Part shown: piece by piece, positions 1 to 11,279 of the stretch
Layout of the letters: the number at the start of each line of letters is the position of its first letter
How positions within the stretch are numbered: position 1 is the stretch's first letter
Source of the DNA: Adineta vaga
Taxonomy: Eukaryota; Rotifera
DNA: 64,000 nucleotides
Assembly: GCA_021613535.1 (NCBI GenBank)
Contig: CP075493.1
Location: forward strand, 14,136,001 to 14,200,000
Reading direction: 5' to 3'
Translations under genes and position numbers: made by a program
Notes under the pieces: model-generated
What the model saw: the letters and a program-made list of their open reading frames with translations, nothing else
What the model was told of the DNA's origin: nothing
Databases searched by the model: none

Positions 1-444
1 TAGGACATTGTCACTTCTGTGTCCATTTTTCTACCATAACCAAGCGCTCCTGGTTGTTTTTCGCCGTGAGTTGGTATTAGAAATTGAATATAGTTCTGAA
101 ATACGATATACGTACCAAAATAAACAAATTGTTCACACAATTGACCAAAAATTAAAAGTCAGGCAGTGGATGGAAATCGATTATAAATATGTTCGAGCGT
201 CGTCAATTCATTCTGTGTCGGTTCAATTTCAGTCTGTTTTTCATCATTTGTATCATCTATCATTGATGTGTTCATCATTTTCGTTCGAAAATCACATATG
301 CAACTGAATCGTTCAGATGTTATATTTAGAAATAATCACTCATAGTTCATCTCTATACGAACAAAAACTACGATTGAACATCCGATAATAAAGAATTCAA
401 AACTTATTACAAAAAAAAACTCATTCACATTTTGAATCACATAA
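1..444. other. Left-end stretch without a supported gene
   Basis: There is an open frame on the plus strand between bases 8 and 307, but its only start is a TTG and its translation resembles nothing I recognise. The rest is AT-rich and stop-dense. It could be the edge of a gene lying outside the window. I see no repeat or RNA gene. Confidence 0.4.
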
Positions 445-1577
445 TTAAATATTCTTTGAAGTTAAACCATATACTTCGATTATTTCGTTTAATAAATTCC
501 TCCAACCCTAAATCATATAATTATGTTTAACTTATGTATTGAATTTTTGAAATGGACAAATTTTATCTACCATTTTTTCATGTAAACTTGCATAAATTGG
601 ATCTTGCACTAAAATTAAATGAACAGAATGAAATTCCGATTGAGGTACTTTTGGAAATAAATGATGAATCTATATAAGAAAAAAAAAACAAGATTTTCAT
701 CGTTATTTCTGAATTAGGAAAACTCTTCTTACCATATGATAATGTTCATTATGTATTCCGAAGAAAAAATTCCATAACCATCCACAAATTCTATTACGTG
801 TCATATAAATATCAATCCGTTCAAAAGAGTAATGAAAAGAATTTTAAAAAAAAAGAGAAGAAAAAAAACAATTCTTATCAATGGATAATGTTCAAGTAAT
901 TTAATAAATGATCCGATCCACACATGTCTTGTCAGATAAGGAATAAACCGAAATAAACATAGCTTAATCAAATTCTTCGTAGAGATAAAAAAATATCAAC
1001 CATCCAATTAACTAAATACTTCGAATACATGTTTCATATTTATCTTCAACCTAAAAATATTCATTTTTCTCTCAAAATACAACTGATTTCATTGATAATC
1101 AAATACACGAAATAATTCCATGATGATATAGGTGAAAAAAGATTTCGTAGATATTTTTTAATATTTTCCTTTGTTCGTTCTTCACCACAAGTGTCACTGC
1201 CATGAAAACTTTGAAAGATGAGATAACCAGATGAAAATGTTCCGAGAAAGTAATTTAAATACTGATTCGATGCAAAACAATGATGTGTTGCTTGATGTAG
1301 ACAATTAGCAAGACCACGTTGTCGAGCACTAACAATACAAACTGAGATGAAATAGATCATTATTTCTAAAAAATAATACGAATAATAATGAATATAAACA
1401 TATTTTGAAAGATAAATCGATAGAAATATAATTGACCAATCTTCAATTAAGGATAATAAACCATATTGTATTATTTACTTTCTGTGTAATTGTATTGTTG
1501 AAGTACTTGTGCACGAATTGATTCATTAAAACGATATCGTTTAAATGCTTTAATCTTCTTCACTTCGATATTCATGA
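445..1577 (-). pseudogene. Decayed fatty-acid desaturase (paralogue of the right-end gene)
   Basis: Reading down from base 1577, pieces match all six exons of the intact desaturase at 62688-63958, in order. They are an N-terminal piece (AFKRYRFNES), the first-histidine-box region at 1360-1061 (HQATHH where the intact gene has HEATHG), a middle exon near 890-1005, an exon near 740-845 (DIYMTRNRICGWLWNFFFG), the HHLFPKVP exon near 580-690, and a tail near 445-515 (GWRNLLNEIIEV). Lesions include an in-frame stop after the N-terminal piece, frameshifts, and a deletion that removes the second histidine box between exons 1 and 2. In the HHLFPKVP exon about two thirds of residues match the intact copy, so the duplication is old. 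The lesions leave it no route to a working di-iron enzyme. Confidence 0.88.
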
Positions 1578-1815
1578 TAAATGTACAACAAATGAATAGT
1601 TCATCTTTCGTTTATATATACGTAGAAGATCATTTGATTGATAGAGAATCGATTTTGACATGGTACATGACGTCATTTTGGTTGTTGTGGTTTTTTTTAA
1701 TGAATAATAAATGTCGAATACTATGAGATGTCCTTGTAAGCATGATGCATAGTATCTATAGGTGAGGTGTAGGGAAAATCGCATTCCCCATTCATGGGCG
1801 TATTGTTGAGATATG

Positions 1816-2178
1816 TTAATCTTGGAAAAAAACGAAAGAAAAAGGTGTGTTAATTAACTCTTGTAAAATTTGACAAAAAGTCTCAATTTCTTCTTCTGTA
1901 TTGAAATAATGAATTGAAGTTCGAATCATTTGATTTAAATTTCGTGCTGTCATATCGATTAATGTATGATGACGAACTGCAACTGAAATATCTACATGTT
2001 GTTGACGAAGTTGATGACAAAGCTGAAAAATATCAATTCTGTCGGTCGTAAATGTAACAATTCCACATTTTATTTGTCTTAAATCTTGTATATGAACACG
2101 ATCAATGATCGAAAGTTTATTTCGTGAGATTTCTCCTAATTGTTGAATTCGTTGCCAAATATTTTCAATAAAAAACAA
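1816..2178 (-). pseudogene. C-terminal fragment of a class V (PLP) aminotransferase
   Basis: A 120-codon open frame resembles the small domain that ends class V aminotransferases. It has KCGIVTFT followed by a run ending RTSIHYFNTEEEIETF, the usual arginine-serine-x-tyrosine-asparagine-threonine-glutamate pattern near the C-terminus. The large domain with the PLP lysine is missing. Upstream on this strand the sequence runs into the proline dehydrogenase remnant, which is on the opposite strand. It could be the last exon of a gene whose other exons are lost. Family assignment is from pattern recognition only. Confidence 0.6.
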
Positions 2179-2276
2179 TTATTAGTTTACAATACATATC
2201 AATATTATAGAAAGGTAAAACATCGATCTAGACAGAAAATTTTAATGTTAATTTATGACTTGATTGTTTGTTTTAG

Positions 2277-2780
2277 AATATGTTAGATGTTTTGAAAGCT
2301 GATTTAGAACAAGGAGAAAAACAAAGCTTTCATATTGGTTTTAAACTTGTTCGTGGGGAATATATGATTCAAGTAAATGAATAGAAGAGAATCAAATTAG
2401 TTATTTTTAGAATAATTTTGAATTTATAGGAACGAAAACGAGCGATAGACATGGGTTATGAAGATCCGTGATTCATACGAGTTTTGATGAGACAAGTGAA
2501 TCTTATAGACCATCATTTTTAACAGGAATGGAATTTGCATTGAATAAAACAAATCGAATTACTCGAATATTTGATGCAAATCATAATGAAAACATGCCAT
2601 GTGGACCATTGGATTCTTTTCTACCATATATTTAGCACGGCGTGCACAAAAGATAATCGAGCGATATTCAAACAAGCGGAAAAAGATCGATTACTTATGC
2701 ATAAAGCATTGAAAGAACGTTTATTAAAAGTTCATTATTCATATTGGAAAGTTTTTATAATAAAATTGAATCTTTATTAG
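2277..2780 (+). pseudogene. PRODH: Broken proline dehydrogenase fragment
   Basis: Proline dehydrogenase is the mitochondrial flavoenzyme that oxidises proline to pyrroline-5-carboxylate. After an acceptor-like TTTTAG at 2271-2276, the first piece reads GFKLVRGEYM, the conserved KLVRGAYM segment of the barrel. A short intron-like gap ending near 2430 is followed by ERKRAIDMGYEDP, then a frameshift, a DANHNEN segment (compare ASHNED), and a last piece from about 2640 with NRAIFKQAEKDRLLMHKALKERLLK, the usual C-terminal tail pattern. At least two frameshifts and missing central barrel strands make it non-functional. The N-terminal half is absent, so this is a residual fragment. Confidence 0.82.
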
Positions 2781-3435
2781 GTGATATTTATCGTTGAGAA
2801 TGTGTTCAAAATCTTAGACTCTGTAAACTATCGACATCTAGTTCATATATTTTGTCATTAATACTTTATCAAGTGTCGAATTTTACTTCTCTTAACTTTT
2901 GAATTTAAACTTTGAGTATAGACAATAAATGACTAGAATATTAATTAGTATTTGGTGTTGGTTAATCAGTTTTCATTGATTTGTATTATTTTTGTGAAGA
3001 AAGAAAAATATAATAAACTACAACATCATTTACCTTTCTGTTGTCGCAAGTGATGAGTCATGTTTTTTTACATTACACAGAGAATATTCATATTGCAACT
3101 TTTTTAAATGAATTGCGCCTTTTAAACGCGTATGATAAGAACGTCAAAAAGTACGTCTATTAATGGAGGCAAACAATATGTTAAATCTTGTTCTATATTT
3201 TGATAATTATACTATATAGAATCTACTTTGTATGGGGGTATTTGTGAAATTAATCCGTTAATGTAAAAAAAAGATGTTGCTCGAGTTTTTAAATGAAATC
3301 TTTTTACTGATTTACTTTCATCCAATAGAATAAAAAGTGATATAGATTTTTATTTTTTTTATTTTAACTGAAATGAACAGAATTAATCTTTTTTGAAAGC
3401 TATTTTTAGAAAGATTATCGTTGTAATTAAATAAT
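2781..3435. other. Intergenic, no gene seen
   Basis: AT-rich sequence between the proline dehydrogenase remnant and the arrestin gene. Many stops in all frames; no repeat or RNA structure noticed. Its right part should hold the arrestin promoter, but no clear TATA box stands out. Confidence 0.5.
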
Positions 3436-4511
3436 ATGGGTACTGGTGCAAGTCGTGCTGCTTCTGGAATTACTATTCAATTCGATCAAGCAGAACCATT
3501 CGTAGCAGGTCAACATGTAACAGGTACAGTAGTATTTAATAATACATTTGTAGACAATGTTAAACTTCAACGGATCGCTGCTGAATTGGTGGGTGAAGTT
3601 GTTTATACAACTAAACAATATAATGGAAGTGGATATCGAAATGTCACTCATCATAAGACTTTTTTTCAACAATCGCAATGTTTACAAGAAGAACAGGTAA
3701 TAAGATTTAGATCCATATCAACTATACTTTAAAGAAAATACAAGCTTTTTATTGTGAATAAAGATATTAAATTAAATATTCTTTTTTTTTGCAGAATGGT
3801 TTTTATCTTGAGAATGGTTATTGTTCATGGCCAGTTGCTTTCTCTTTAGCGGATTTTCTCCCACCAACACTCAATCAATTGTCATGCCATGGTCCTTTTA
3901 TTCGTTACAAGATTTGTATCGTTTTTCAACGACCTGAAAAATACAAAATGAATGTTCATCGAGAATTTTTCATTTCCATCATTGCTCATCCATCATCCTA
4001 CTCACATTTAACATATCTTCCAGTAGAAGCAACTAACAATAACCGTAGTGATGTTACTCTGCATGCTGCACTAACTGATCACAATGGTCCTCTTACACCT
4101 GATGATAAATTTCTGCTCAATATTGTATTGAACAATCCAAATCATACTACAATTAAATGTATATCTATTGATTTAGTACAAAATCGTACGATTGCAATGG
4201 GAGGTCACTGTACTTTAGCCATTCCTTTATCTGAAATGCCACAGTTACAAGAATTTTCCGGTGAACATTATCATGAAACACTTGAATTAGCAATTCCTGT
4301 GGACAATTTTATCATTCCCTCGTTCTATTATATATCACCCAAATTTTCAGAAAAACCAATTTCTGTAGAATATATGATCAAAATAGAAGCGAAATTTCAT
4401 GGATTCTTTAAGAATTTTATTGTAAATATTCCCATCATTATACAATCAACGCAAATATTCATAGAAATACCACCGTCTTATGAAGCAGCCGTAGCAGTTG
4501 CAACACAATGA
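3436..4511 (+). CDS. Alpha-arrestin (arrestin-domain protein) with PPxY tail
   Basis: Two exons, 3436-3696 and 3795-4511, joined across a 98-base GT-AG intron (phase 0), give 325 residues. The N-terminal half has the arrestin beta-sandwich pattern, with an early GxVVFNN strand; the C-terminal half repeats the fold. The protein ends with PPSYEAA, a PPxY motif that in the alpha-arrestin family binds WW domains of NEDD4-type ubiquitin ligases. The start MGTGASRAAS has a glycine at position 2 and a serine at position 6, a candidate N-myristoylation site. Inference: a membrane-associated adaptor in receptor sorting and ubiquitination. The reading frame is intact and the short 5-prime exon fits the family. 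Confidence 0.88.
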
Positions 4512-4959
4512 CTTCCACATGTAAATAGATATATACGTCTATTAGACTTTCTATTCATTGTTGCGTCAACAAAAAAATTGATTTCATTTTTATCTTGTCT
4601 CATCACAATACAGAAATATTTCTAACTACAAATAAAAACATAAATTAAAAATACATATTTTCGAACAAAAATGGTGAGTTTAACGTTTGAATCGATAATG
4701 TTTCGCCTTTATTCATCATCAACAATTGCTTATCATAGACAGACGCGACATAATTAACAAATGTGCTATAGTTTTACAATTAATTGCAACTATTTATAGT
4801 AATTGCATTTGGACTTCAAATCTATTTCGTTAGAAATAGTAGTAATATATGAATTTTTAATATGTATCATTCTTAAAGGAGAATACAAGATAATTTTATT
4901 GAACTCAATAGAAAAACATGCGCAAATGAAAGAAGAAAAAAAGTTTTTTTTTAAAATTA
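4512..4959. other. Intergenic, no gene seen
   Basis: 3-prime flank of the arrestin gene and 3-prime flank of the small minus-strand gene. The open frame around 4803-5048 starts at TTG, is lysine- and isoleucine-rich and overlaps the small gene, so I do not accept it as coding. Confidence 0.5.
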
Positions 4960-5172
4960 TCAAGAATGATAATATCCACTTGTTTGGTAGTAATTGTAAT
5001 AGGCTCCATCCGCATAACCATAATAGGGTGATGGACTATAATCATTAGACGAGCCGTTTCGATGAAAAGCTGCTTTCATTTTATGTGCGGCTGAGAAAAC
5101 GATTTTAGTCAGAACATTGCCTGCGAGAATACCACCAGCGAGAACAGCAATTTGTCCTAATATGTGATCCAT
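4960..5172 (-). CDS. Small tyrosine-rich hypothetical protein
   Basis: An ATG-started frame of 70 residues that I cannot assign to a family. The first 25 residues are hydrophobic and glycine/alanine-rich (VLAGGILAGNVLTKIVF), compatible with a membrane or mitochondrial segment. A short basic stretch (HKMKAAFHR) follows, then a serine, glycine and tyrosine-rich tail (YYGYADGAYYNYYQ). The two-part composition is unlike random AT-rich DNA, and this supports a real gene. It is divergent from the riboflavin transporter at 5859, and the 686 bases between them would hold both promoters. It could instead be a single exon of a longer gene. Confidence 0.5.
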   Translation of the reverse strand: MDHILGQIAVLAGGILAGNVLTKIVFSAAHKMKAAFHRNGSSNDYSPSPYYGYADGAYYNYYQTSGYYHS

Positions 5173-5858
5173 TGTACTTCGAAATCGTCAAGAAAAAAAC
5201 AAATTTGATGGACAGAAAAATGAGTGTTATTTTCTTTTGCACACATTGTTAATATATATTTCTAACGATATCAACCATTCATGACGGGCGTCACCTATAG
5301 GTAGATAGTCAATAAATCAGGAAGAGCAGGAGAGAAAATTATACATATTTTACTCAAATAAGCATAACAGTCAAGATGAAAAAGAAAACCACGTGTTTGA
5401 TAGTATCAAATTAGACGCAACTGTCCGCTTATTGAAAAAAAAGACGTAATTTTTTTCATCTTTTGCTTCTTAATAACGTCACCGGCTACGAATTTTAGGT
5501 TGTATTGATTTCAATGGCACGTGTTGTAATTTGATAAAATAAGAATGATTGTGGAATTTATCAAAAGGATCGATTCCATTCGTTCGATATTGATATACCA
5601 CATATAAGCTTCTACTTGAGAAGTTTTTTTCATGCCGATAGACAAACTATATGAAAGGTTTCATATTCTTCAATGAAATATTATTTGCAAAAACATAGAA
5701 ATCGAGCTGATAAGATTTCAATCTGTTGAATATTTAAATTGGAATATTTTTCACCTGTACGTTTTTTTTTGGTTTTATTAATCAAATTTCAAGTTACATT
5801 TTTTCATAGGTGGTATACCGCGTCGTATTTTCTCTGAGAATTTTCGATCTAACGTAGA
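5173..5858. other. Divergent intergenic region
   Basis: Lies between the starts of the small minus-strand gene and the plus-strand riboflavin transporter, so it should carry the promoters of both. No coding frame, repeat family or RNA gene recognised. Confidence 0.45.
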
Positions 5859-7136
5859 ATGTTGAATAAACAATGGAAATTGAATGATTATATAACTTAT
5901 ATACTTTTAACGTTAGTACTTTTATCAGCATGGACAGATATAAATGGTATATTTACTGAATTACCTCAAATTATTTTAACTCAACCGGAAGGTTGGAGAT
6001 TGGGTAGTCATCTTGGATTTGTTGCTAGTATGAGTAATATTGCACCATTGGCTCTCGTTTTTTGTAAATGTGCTTATCGAAATCGTCCACTCAATGTTGT
6101 TCCGATCAATTATTTTGTTATTTCTATCGGTATGATCTCATGTTTCTTACTCGTATTCTTTTGGTCTAACACAAGTTGGATTTTTAATGAGAAACGTAGT
6201 TTAGCTCTTCTTATTCTGACTTTTTTTCTCGCATTACTTGATTGTACATCTATGGTTTCATTTTCTCATTACATAACACGATTTCGAACAGAATTTACTA
6301 GTGCACTTTTTCTTGGTGAAAGTCTTACTATGATTATTCCAAGTCTTCTTGCTATTGCACAAGGAAATGGACGATTGACATGTGTATTCTCATCAAATAA
6401 TAGTACAACATCGAACATTTCAATCACACCCATCTATGAAACAGCTCGATTTTCAGTTTCCATCTATTTTCTTTGTATTTTCTTTCTCTTGGTTCTATCA
6501 TTTGTTGCATTCGTATTATTACAATGGACAGATATTGCTAAGAACAATAATCAAGATGCTACTAAAGAGCCTATGATTGATTCTGCTACTACTAATCAAC
6601 CACACAGACTTACTCCTCTATTTTATCTTCTTCTGTTATTCGGAGCTCTTTATACAAGCTCAGTTGTATATGGAATGGTTTTCTCTATCTCAGCGTATGT
6701 TCTCATGCCATATGGTCATCAGATTTTTTATTTGGGTACAATTCTTTCACCATGGATGTTTACACTTGTATGGTTATTTGGTACAATCAAACCATTTCTT
6801 GCCAAACGTTATCTATTACTTATGATTCTTCTAGGATCGATCACATTTAGTTTTGATTTGATGATAGCTTTCAGAAGTCCATGTGTGCCATTGATCAATA
6901 CGATACAGGGCAATATTCTTGTTCTTGTGATTTGGTTAAGCACATTTCTACTTCTTGGTTATCCTCGTCTAATTATTGCCAATTATGTTCGTGCTCATTC
7001 ACCCAATGGAATGTTTTGGTTCGGTGCTAATGTACAATTAGGTGCATTGATTGGTTCGGTTATTTCTTATCTTTTAGTTCAAACATTCTCATTATTTAAA
7101 GAACGATTACCCTGCCAACAAATTCAATGTTTATAA
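5859..7136 (+). CDS. Riboflavin transporter, SLC52A/RFVT family
   Basis: A single-exon frame of 425 residues with about eleven hydrophobic segments. The N-terminal signature of the SLC52 family is plain: AWTDINGIFTELPQI, PEGWRLGSHL and SNIAPLALVF within the first 75 residues. Members carry riboflavin across the plasma membrane. A hydrophilic central loop (about residues 180-265, with several N-x-S/T sites and a charged KNNNQDATKEP stretch) separates two membrane halves, as in the family. The length (human members about 450-470) and ends look complete. The ATG at 5859 precedes the first conserved segment by the usual distance. It has no introns, unlike most genes here. Confidence 0.93.
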   Translation: MLNKQWKLNDYITYILLTLVLLSAWTDINGIFTELPQIILTQPEGWRLGSHLGFVASMSNIAPLALVFCKCAYRNRPLNVVPINYFVISIGMISCFLLVFFWSNTSWIFNEKRSLALLILTFFLALLDCTSMVSFSHYITRFRTEFTSALFLGESLTMIIPSLLAIAQGNGRLTCVFSSNNSTTSNISITPIYETARFSVSIYFLCIFFLLVLSFVAFVLLQWTDIAKNNNQDATKEPMIDSATTNQPHRLTPLFYLLLLFGALYTSSVVYGMVFSISAYVLMPYGHQIFYLGTILSPWMFTLVWLFGTIKPFLAKRYLLLMILLGSITFSFDLMIAFRSPCVPLINTIQGNILVLVIWLSTFLLLGYPRLIIANYVRAHSPNGMFWFGANVQLGALIGSVISYLLVQTFSLFKERLPCQQIQCL

Positions 7137-7277
7137 TTTTACCATTTCAAGAGATTGAAAGTTTTGTAGTTTAAAGAAATAAAAACAAAACAAAAAGAGT
7201 TATACAATAAACAGCAAAAAATATGTTAAAAAGCTACTAGTAGTACTTTTTCATTTAGTAATAAAGTTGTAGTATGT

Positions 7278-7449
7278 TTACTTTCCAGTTGATGGATTAT
7301 TTATTTCAGTTTCATTGAGAATACTGAAATCGCTACCACCAGTGATTAATACTTTGCCATCGTTTAGAACGGTTGCGACATGATCAACGCGTCTATTTAA
7401 TATATTGTCTGCATTTACCCATTCTTGACCATAGCATATAGGAGTACTG
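7278..7449 (-). pseudogene. Orphan Kelch-blade exon or fragment
   Basis: On the minus strand a stretch reads a Kelch blade (RRVDHVATVLNDGKVLITGG) and ends in NPSTGK and a stop at 7278-7280. It starts after an acceptor-like TTGATTAG at 7450. It lies 325 bases past the stop of the main Kelch gene, on the same strand. It could be an alternative last exon of that gene, but the phase does not join cleanly to the GTAAAC donor-like site at the end of the main frame. A leftover from a partial duplication is the simpler reading. Confidence 0.6.
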
Positions 7450-7774
7450 CTAATCAAAAGAATAGAAACAAAATAAAGAACAACGATTCGATTGAAAGCT
7501 AAAACTGAAATGAAAGAATATCGTGTAAGAGCATGATGTAGTACTTATCTTGAGTGAAATTTACAGATAATATCAGTCTCACTAGCAAATATAATGTAAA
7601 AGTTTAAATATACGAGAAAAACATTGACCTAGAAAAAGTACTCCGCTTCTTAATATCGAAAAGAAGATCATCTCTACATGAATATCCCATATAAGAATAC
7701 AATTATTATATTTTATTTCAAGAACTATTCCAAAAGTAATAAATAGACTCTATTTGTAGTTTATTCAAATGTTT

Positions 7775-9116
7775 TCATTCGTTTACAAAGCTTGATGGAT
7801 CATATATTTCAGCAGTGTTCAGAAAATGCGTATTTTCATAAGATCCACCAGCAACAAGTACTTTTCCATCGAATAATAATGTTGCTGTATGATATTCTCG
7901 TGTATGATTCATATCACCAACAAATGTCCAAGTTTGTTCTACTGGGTCATATAATTCTGTACTACTAAGAGCAGAATAATTACCCCATCCACCAGACACT
8001 AAGACCTTGCCATCTTTTAATAGAACTGCTTGATGACTAGATCGTGGAGAATACATATTGCGAGTCATCGTCCATATTCCTGTTGATGGATCATACAGTT
8101 CGACACCTGGTACTATATCAATTGACATTCCACCAGTAACTAGAACCTTTCCGTCGAGCAAAACAGTTGCTGTATGGAAGTCTCGTGGATTATTCATACT
8201 ACCAGTTAATGCCCATGTTCCTGTTACTGGATCATATAATTCAGAACTATTGGTCGAATAAGGAGAAACACCATGTCCACCCATAACTAGTACTTTTCCA
8301 TCTGCTAAGGTACACGCTTGATGACAATCTCGTCCAATATTCATACTACCAGTCGTTGTCCAAACTCCTGTTGATGGATCGTATACTTCTGCACTTTTCA
8401 ACATATTAAATTGTTTATCGAATCCACCAGCAATCAAAACTTTTCCATCTGGTAATATAGAGGCTGTATGTTTCATACGAGCAAAGTTCACATTGCCAGT
8501 AAGTGTCCATTTGTCTGTCGCTGGATCATATTGTTCAGTATTATATGTCCAGTCAGTTTTATTGTAACCAGAAATGGCCAAAACTGTTCCATTATTTAAC
8601 ATGACCACAGCATGTCCAACTCGTGGACTGTTCATAGAACTGCTTACCTGCCATGTTTTAGTTGATGGATCATAGATTTCAGTAGTTTTTAGAATAGCAT
8701 TACTACCTCTAGCACCAACAGTATCATCACCACCAATAATTAATACTTTTTTATTATTTAACAATATCGCTCCATGTCCATCTCGCTCATGATGCATATC
8801 ACCAGTACGAGACCATCCTATACAAAATATTCATCTATATGCATTGTAAGAAAAGAATGTGAAATTTACACTAACCTGATCTTTGAATGATCGTGATGAT
8901 CGATGGACTTTTTTGTTGATGAATAATAAATTTAAATAAGAGTGAAACAGAAACTGTTGAGATTGTTAACATCATAAATGAAATAAATATAATCTTAATC
9001 CATCGATATTGCCACCATTTCAGCTGGATATTGTTTAGAGGTGAACGTTCATTATCTGAAGAATCCATGTATGATAGATATGCACTAGGAGCTCTGTGAA
9101 GTTTAAATTTGATCAA
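7775..9116 (-). CDS. Type II membrane protein with Kelch beta-propeller
   Basis: Two exons, 9116-8876 and 8817-7775, joined in phase 1 across a 58-base intron, give 427 residues. Residues 1-80 hold a short cytoplasmic part and one hydrophobic helix (IIFISFMMLTISTVSVSLLF), a signal anchor. The second exon encodes about seven Kelch blades of about 48 residues, each with the pattern AExYDPSTxxW, then H-T-A, then DGKVLVxGG. The blades fold as an extracellular propeller of unknown ligand. The DNA of the blades is repetitive with a period near 144 bases. A related two-TM Kelch protein lies at 19951-21804, so the family is expanded here. Frame intact; role unknown. Confidence 0.88.
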
Positions 9117-10274
9117 ATATATAAAACGCAGAGATAAAGTTCTTTTCTTTGGCTGTTTGTTCTATAAGTTTGATAAGAAATTGTGTTGTTAATGCAGATG
9201 ATGAAGTGTTCTTAAATAAGAGAAAGAAATAGATGTCGAAGTAGAACATAAATCTATTGCTGACCTAGTTTAGTTCTCAATAGACATCCGAACGATATAC
9301 ATAGAAGAAGAACATTCTTTCTCTATGCTGAAAGGTTATAGTAATTACTATACATATATTTTTTATTGGTTGAGAAAAACTTCATTTTGTTTCAGTATAG
9401 TAAAACGCGATGTCTTAGCAATATTTCACAAACTTTGACAAACGTCTTGAAGATGTAGATATGATTATTTCATGTTTCATACTCTTATTTATGAGAGAGG
9501 TTAGATGGGAAAAAAATTATTATAATATTATACAAAATATGATCAAATAGTATTAAAAATATCGAGCATTTTCTTCTCTCTCATAGATTGTATGACAAGA
9601 CAATATCTTGAAGCTTTATCTGCGATATATCGTAACAATACTACAGTAGTTTCCTGTTTGAAATACCTTGTTTCATATTCAACTCGTTTATTTCTCATTA
9701 AATTTCGTTCCTGTGAAATAAAATATTTATCTATATCATTAAAATACAATTATGTGTTACTATAAACAATTATTTAAGAAAATAAGTGGCAGTTACTAAC
9801 ATAGAACTAAACGAAATTCAAAATTTGTAACACAAAATTGGTTTTATTTTATCAAGTCAGCTAATAATGTCAATGGACAGTTAAAGAATGCAATTTTTTT
9901 TTTTTTGCTGTCCATATAAGATTTATGGGTAAGAACGTTAAGTTTGATTCTTAAATGTAGTAGAAAAAAATTAGGGTGAAGTTTTGATGATGAAGTTTAA
10001 GGAATATATCGATAGTTGAAAGAGATTTTTTCCAGAAAACTACTTGATATTCTTTGCTGAAAATTAAACGGATATTGTCTTTCACTAATGATTTTCTAGA
10101 TTTTTTTTTCTTTTTCAATCAATTTCAAGTGCAGTTCTCTTTGGTGTATATATGTTTATTGTCATTTCAATTTAACATTTCATTGTAACCGATCGACGAC
10201 TAGATAAGATTATTTTTTCCTTAAAGCACTGAGAAGATGAGCATAACCATTTAGATGTATGATTGAAAATATCT
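9117..10274. other. Intergenic, no gene seen
   Basis: 5-prime flank of the Kelch gene and the left flank of the NHL remnant. The minus-strand frame 9543-9749 starts at TTG-like context, is short and has no recognisable pattern, so I reject it. Confidence 0.45.
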
Positions 10275-10760
10275 AGCACTGACTTTAAGTCCGACAGCTA
10301 CGTTGGAAAGAGGAGGAATAACAGTAGCAGGTCAACAGTCTTGCTTGTCAGGATCTAATTCAACAATGCTTTCGCTTCCAACGGATGTCTGTATCGATGA
10401 CAATATCAATATTTACTTGTTGGATGCTAGTAACTATCATGTCCAACGTTTTCTATCAAATTCAACTATTGGAACAACCGTGATCAATGGTAGTGATGGG
10501 AATTCTCTAAATCAATTTGGTAGTTGTAAGTTGAACGTTGTTTGAATACTATTTCGAAGGTAATGTCAATCAACTTAATTCAGCATCTGAAATAACAGGT
10601 GTTTGTGGTAGTGGACTTGATCAACTGTGTTATCCAATATCGGTGACTTTAGATCAGAATAAGAACATTTTTATTGCTGATGGCCCAAATGCTCATATCA
10701 TGAGATGGACAGTACTATCATCAGTTGACATGTTTGTGATTGGAGTTGTAATCAAATGAA
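10275..10760 (+). pseudogene. NHL-repeat beta-propeller remnant
   Basis: Two overlapping frames, about 10275-10545 and 10538-10760, together read NHL-type blades. The first has GGITVAGQQ, then LPTDVCIDDNINIYLLDASN and HVQRF. The second has YPISVTLDQNKNIFIADGPN and HIMRW. This spacing of PxxVxxDxxxNIYxxDxxNxRVxxW is typical of NHL propellers, which are abundant extracellular proteins in bdelloids. The frame changes near 10530 without a convincing intron, and there is no start or membrane segment. Only about two blades remain. Confidence 0.72.
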
Positions 10761-11279
10761 ATCTATTTTAATAATTCATTTTTTCTTAGCGGCATCAATA
10801 CTTCGTTCAACTTCATCAATGATGCCGAGTTCATCAATGCCAATGGTAACAACAGCGTCAGCATAAGAATAGAGAGGTCATTACTTGTATGGCTATTTAT
10901 TCTCAATGTTTATTAATGATCATTTGCACAATCATTATTACTATTATCAATAAATAATTCAAATATCTAAGGATGTGGATGAGATTGTCAGATTATACGA
11001 ACAAAACTATAAAATCCATATTATCTGTTTCTTGAACATTTAAGTATGAAACAGATATGTCATCCTCGTTCATATCCATACTTTCAATGAGAATGACGAT
11101 CAATTACAATAAGAATGATTCGTTTTAAACATCTTTTTTTATTAAATCATGAAAAGTTTTGTTCACAATGATGGATGTACCTATATGAAGTATTGACCGC
11201 AATGCACGATAGAGATTTTAAAAAAAGCATCCCAATAAAGAACGACAAAATACAGAAAAGATCAATAGAAAGTTACAAT
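10761..11279. other. Intergenic, no gene seen
   Basis: Between the NHL remnant and the 3-prime end of the P2X gene. The motif GGATGTGGATGAG (10971-10983) resembles the GT-rich elements described elsewhere in this window. The plus-strand frame 11175-11480 overlaps P2X exons and is a shadow. Confidence 0.45.

Noticed and set aside
8-307. Open plus-strand frame at the left edge
   Set aside because: Begins only at TTG, no recognisable domain, no splice partner; length is not unusual for chance here.
4803-5048. Plus-strand frame over the small tyrosine-rich gene
   Set aside because: Starts at TTG and overlaps a better minus-strand frame; composition matches random AT-rich DNA.
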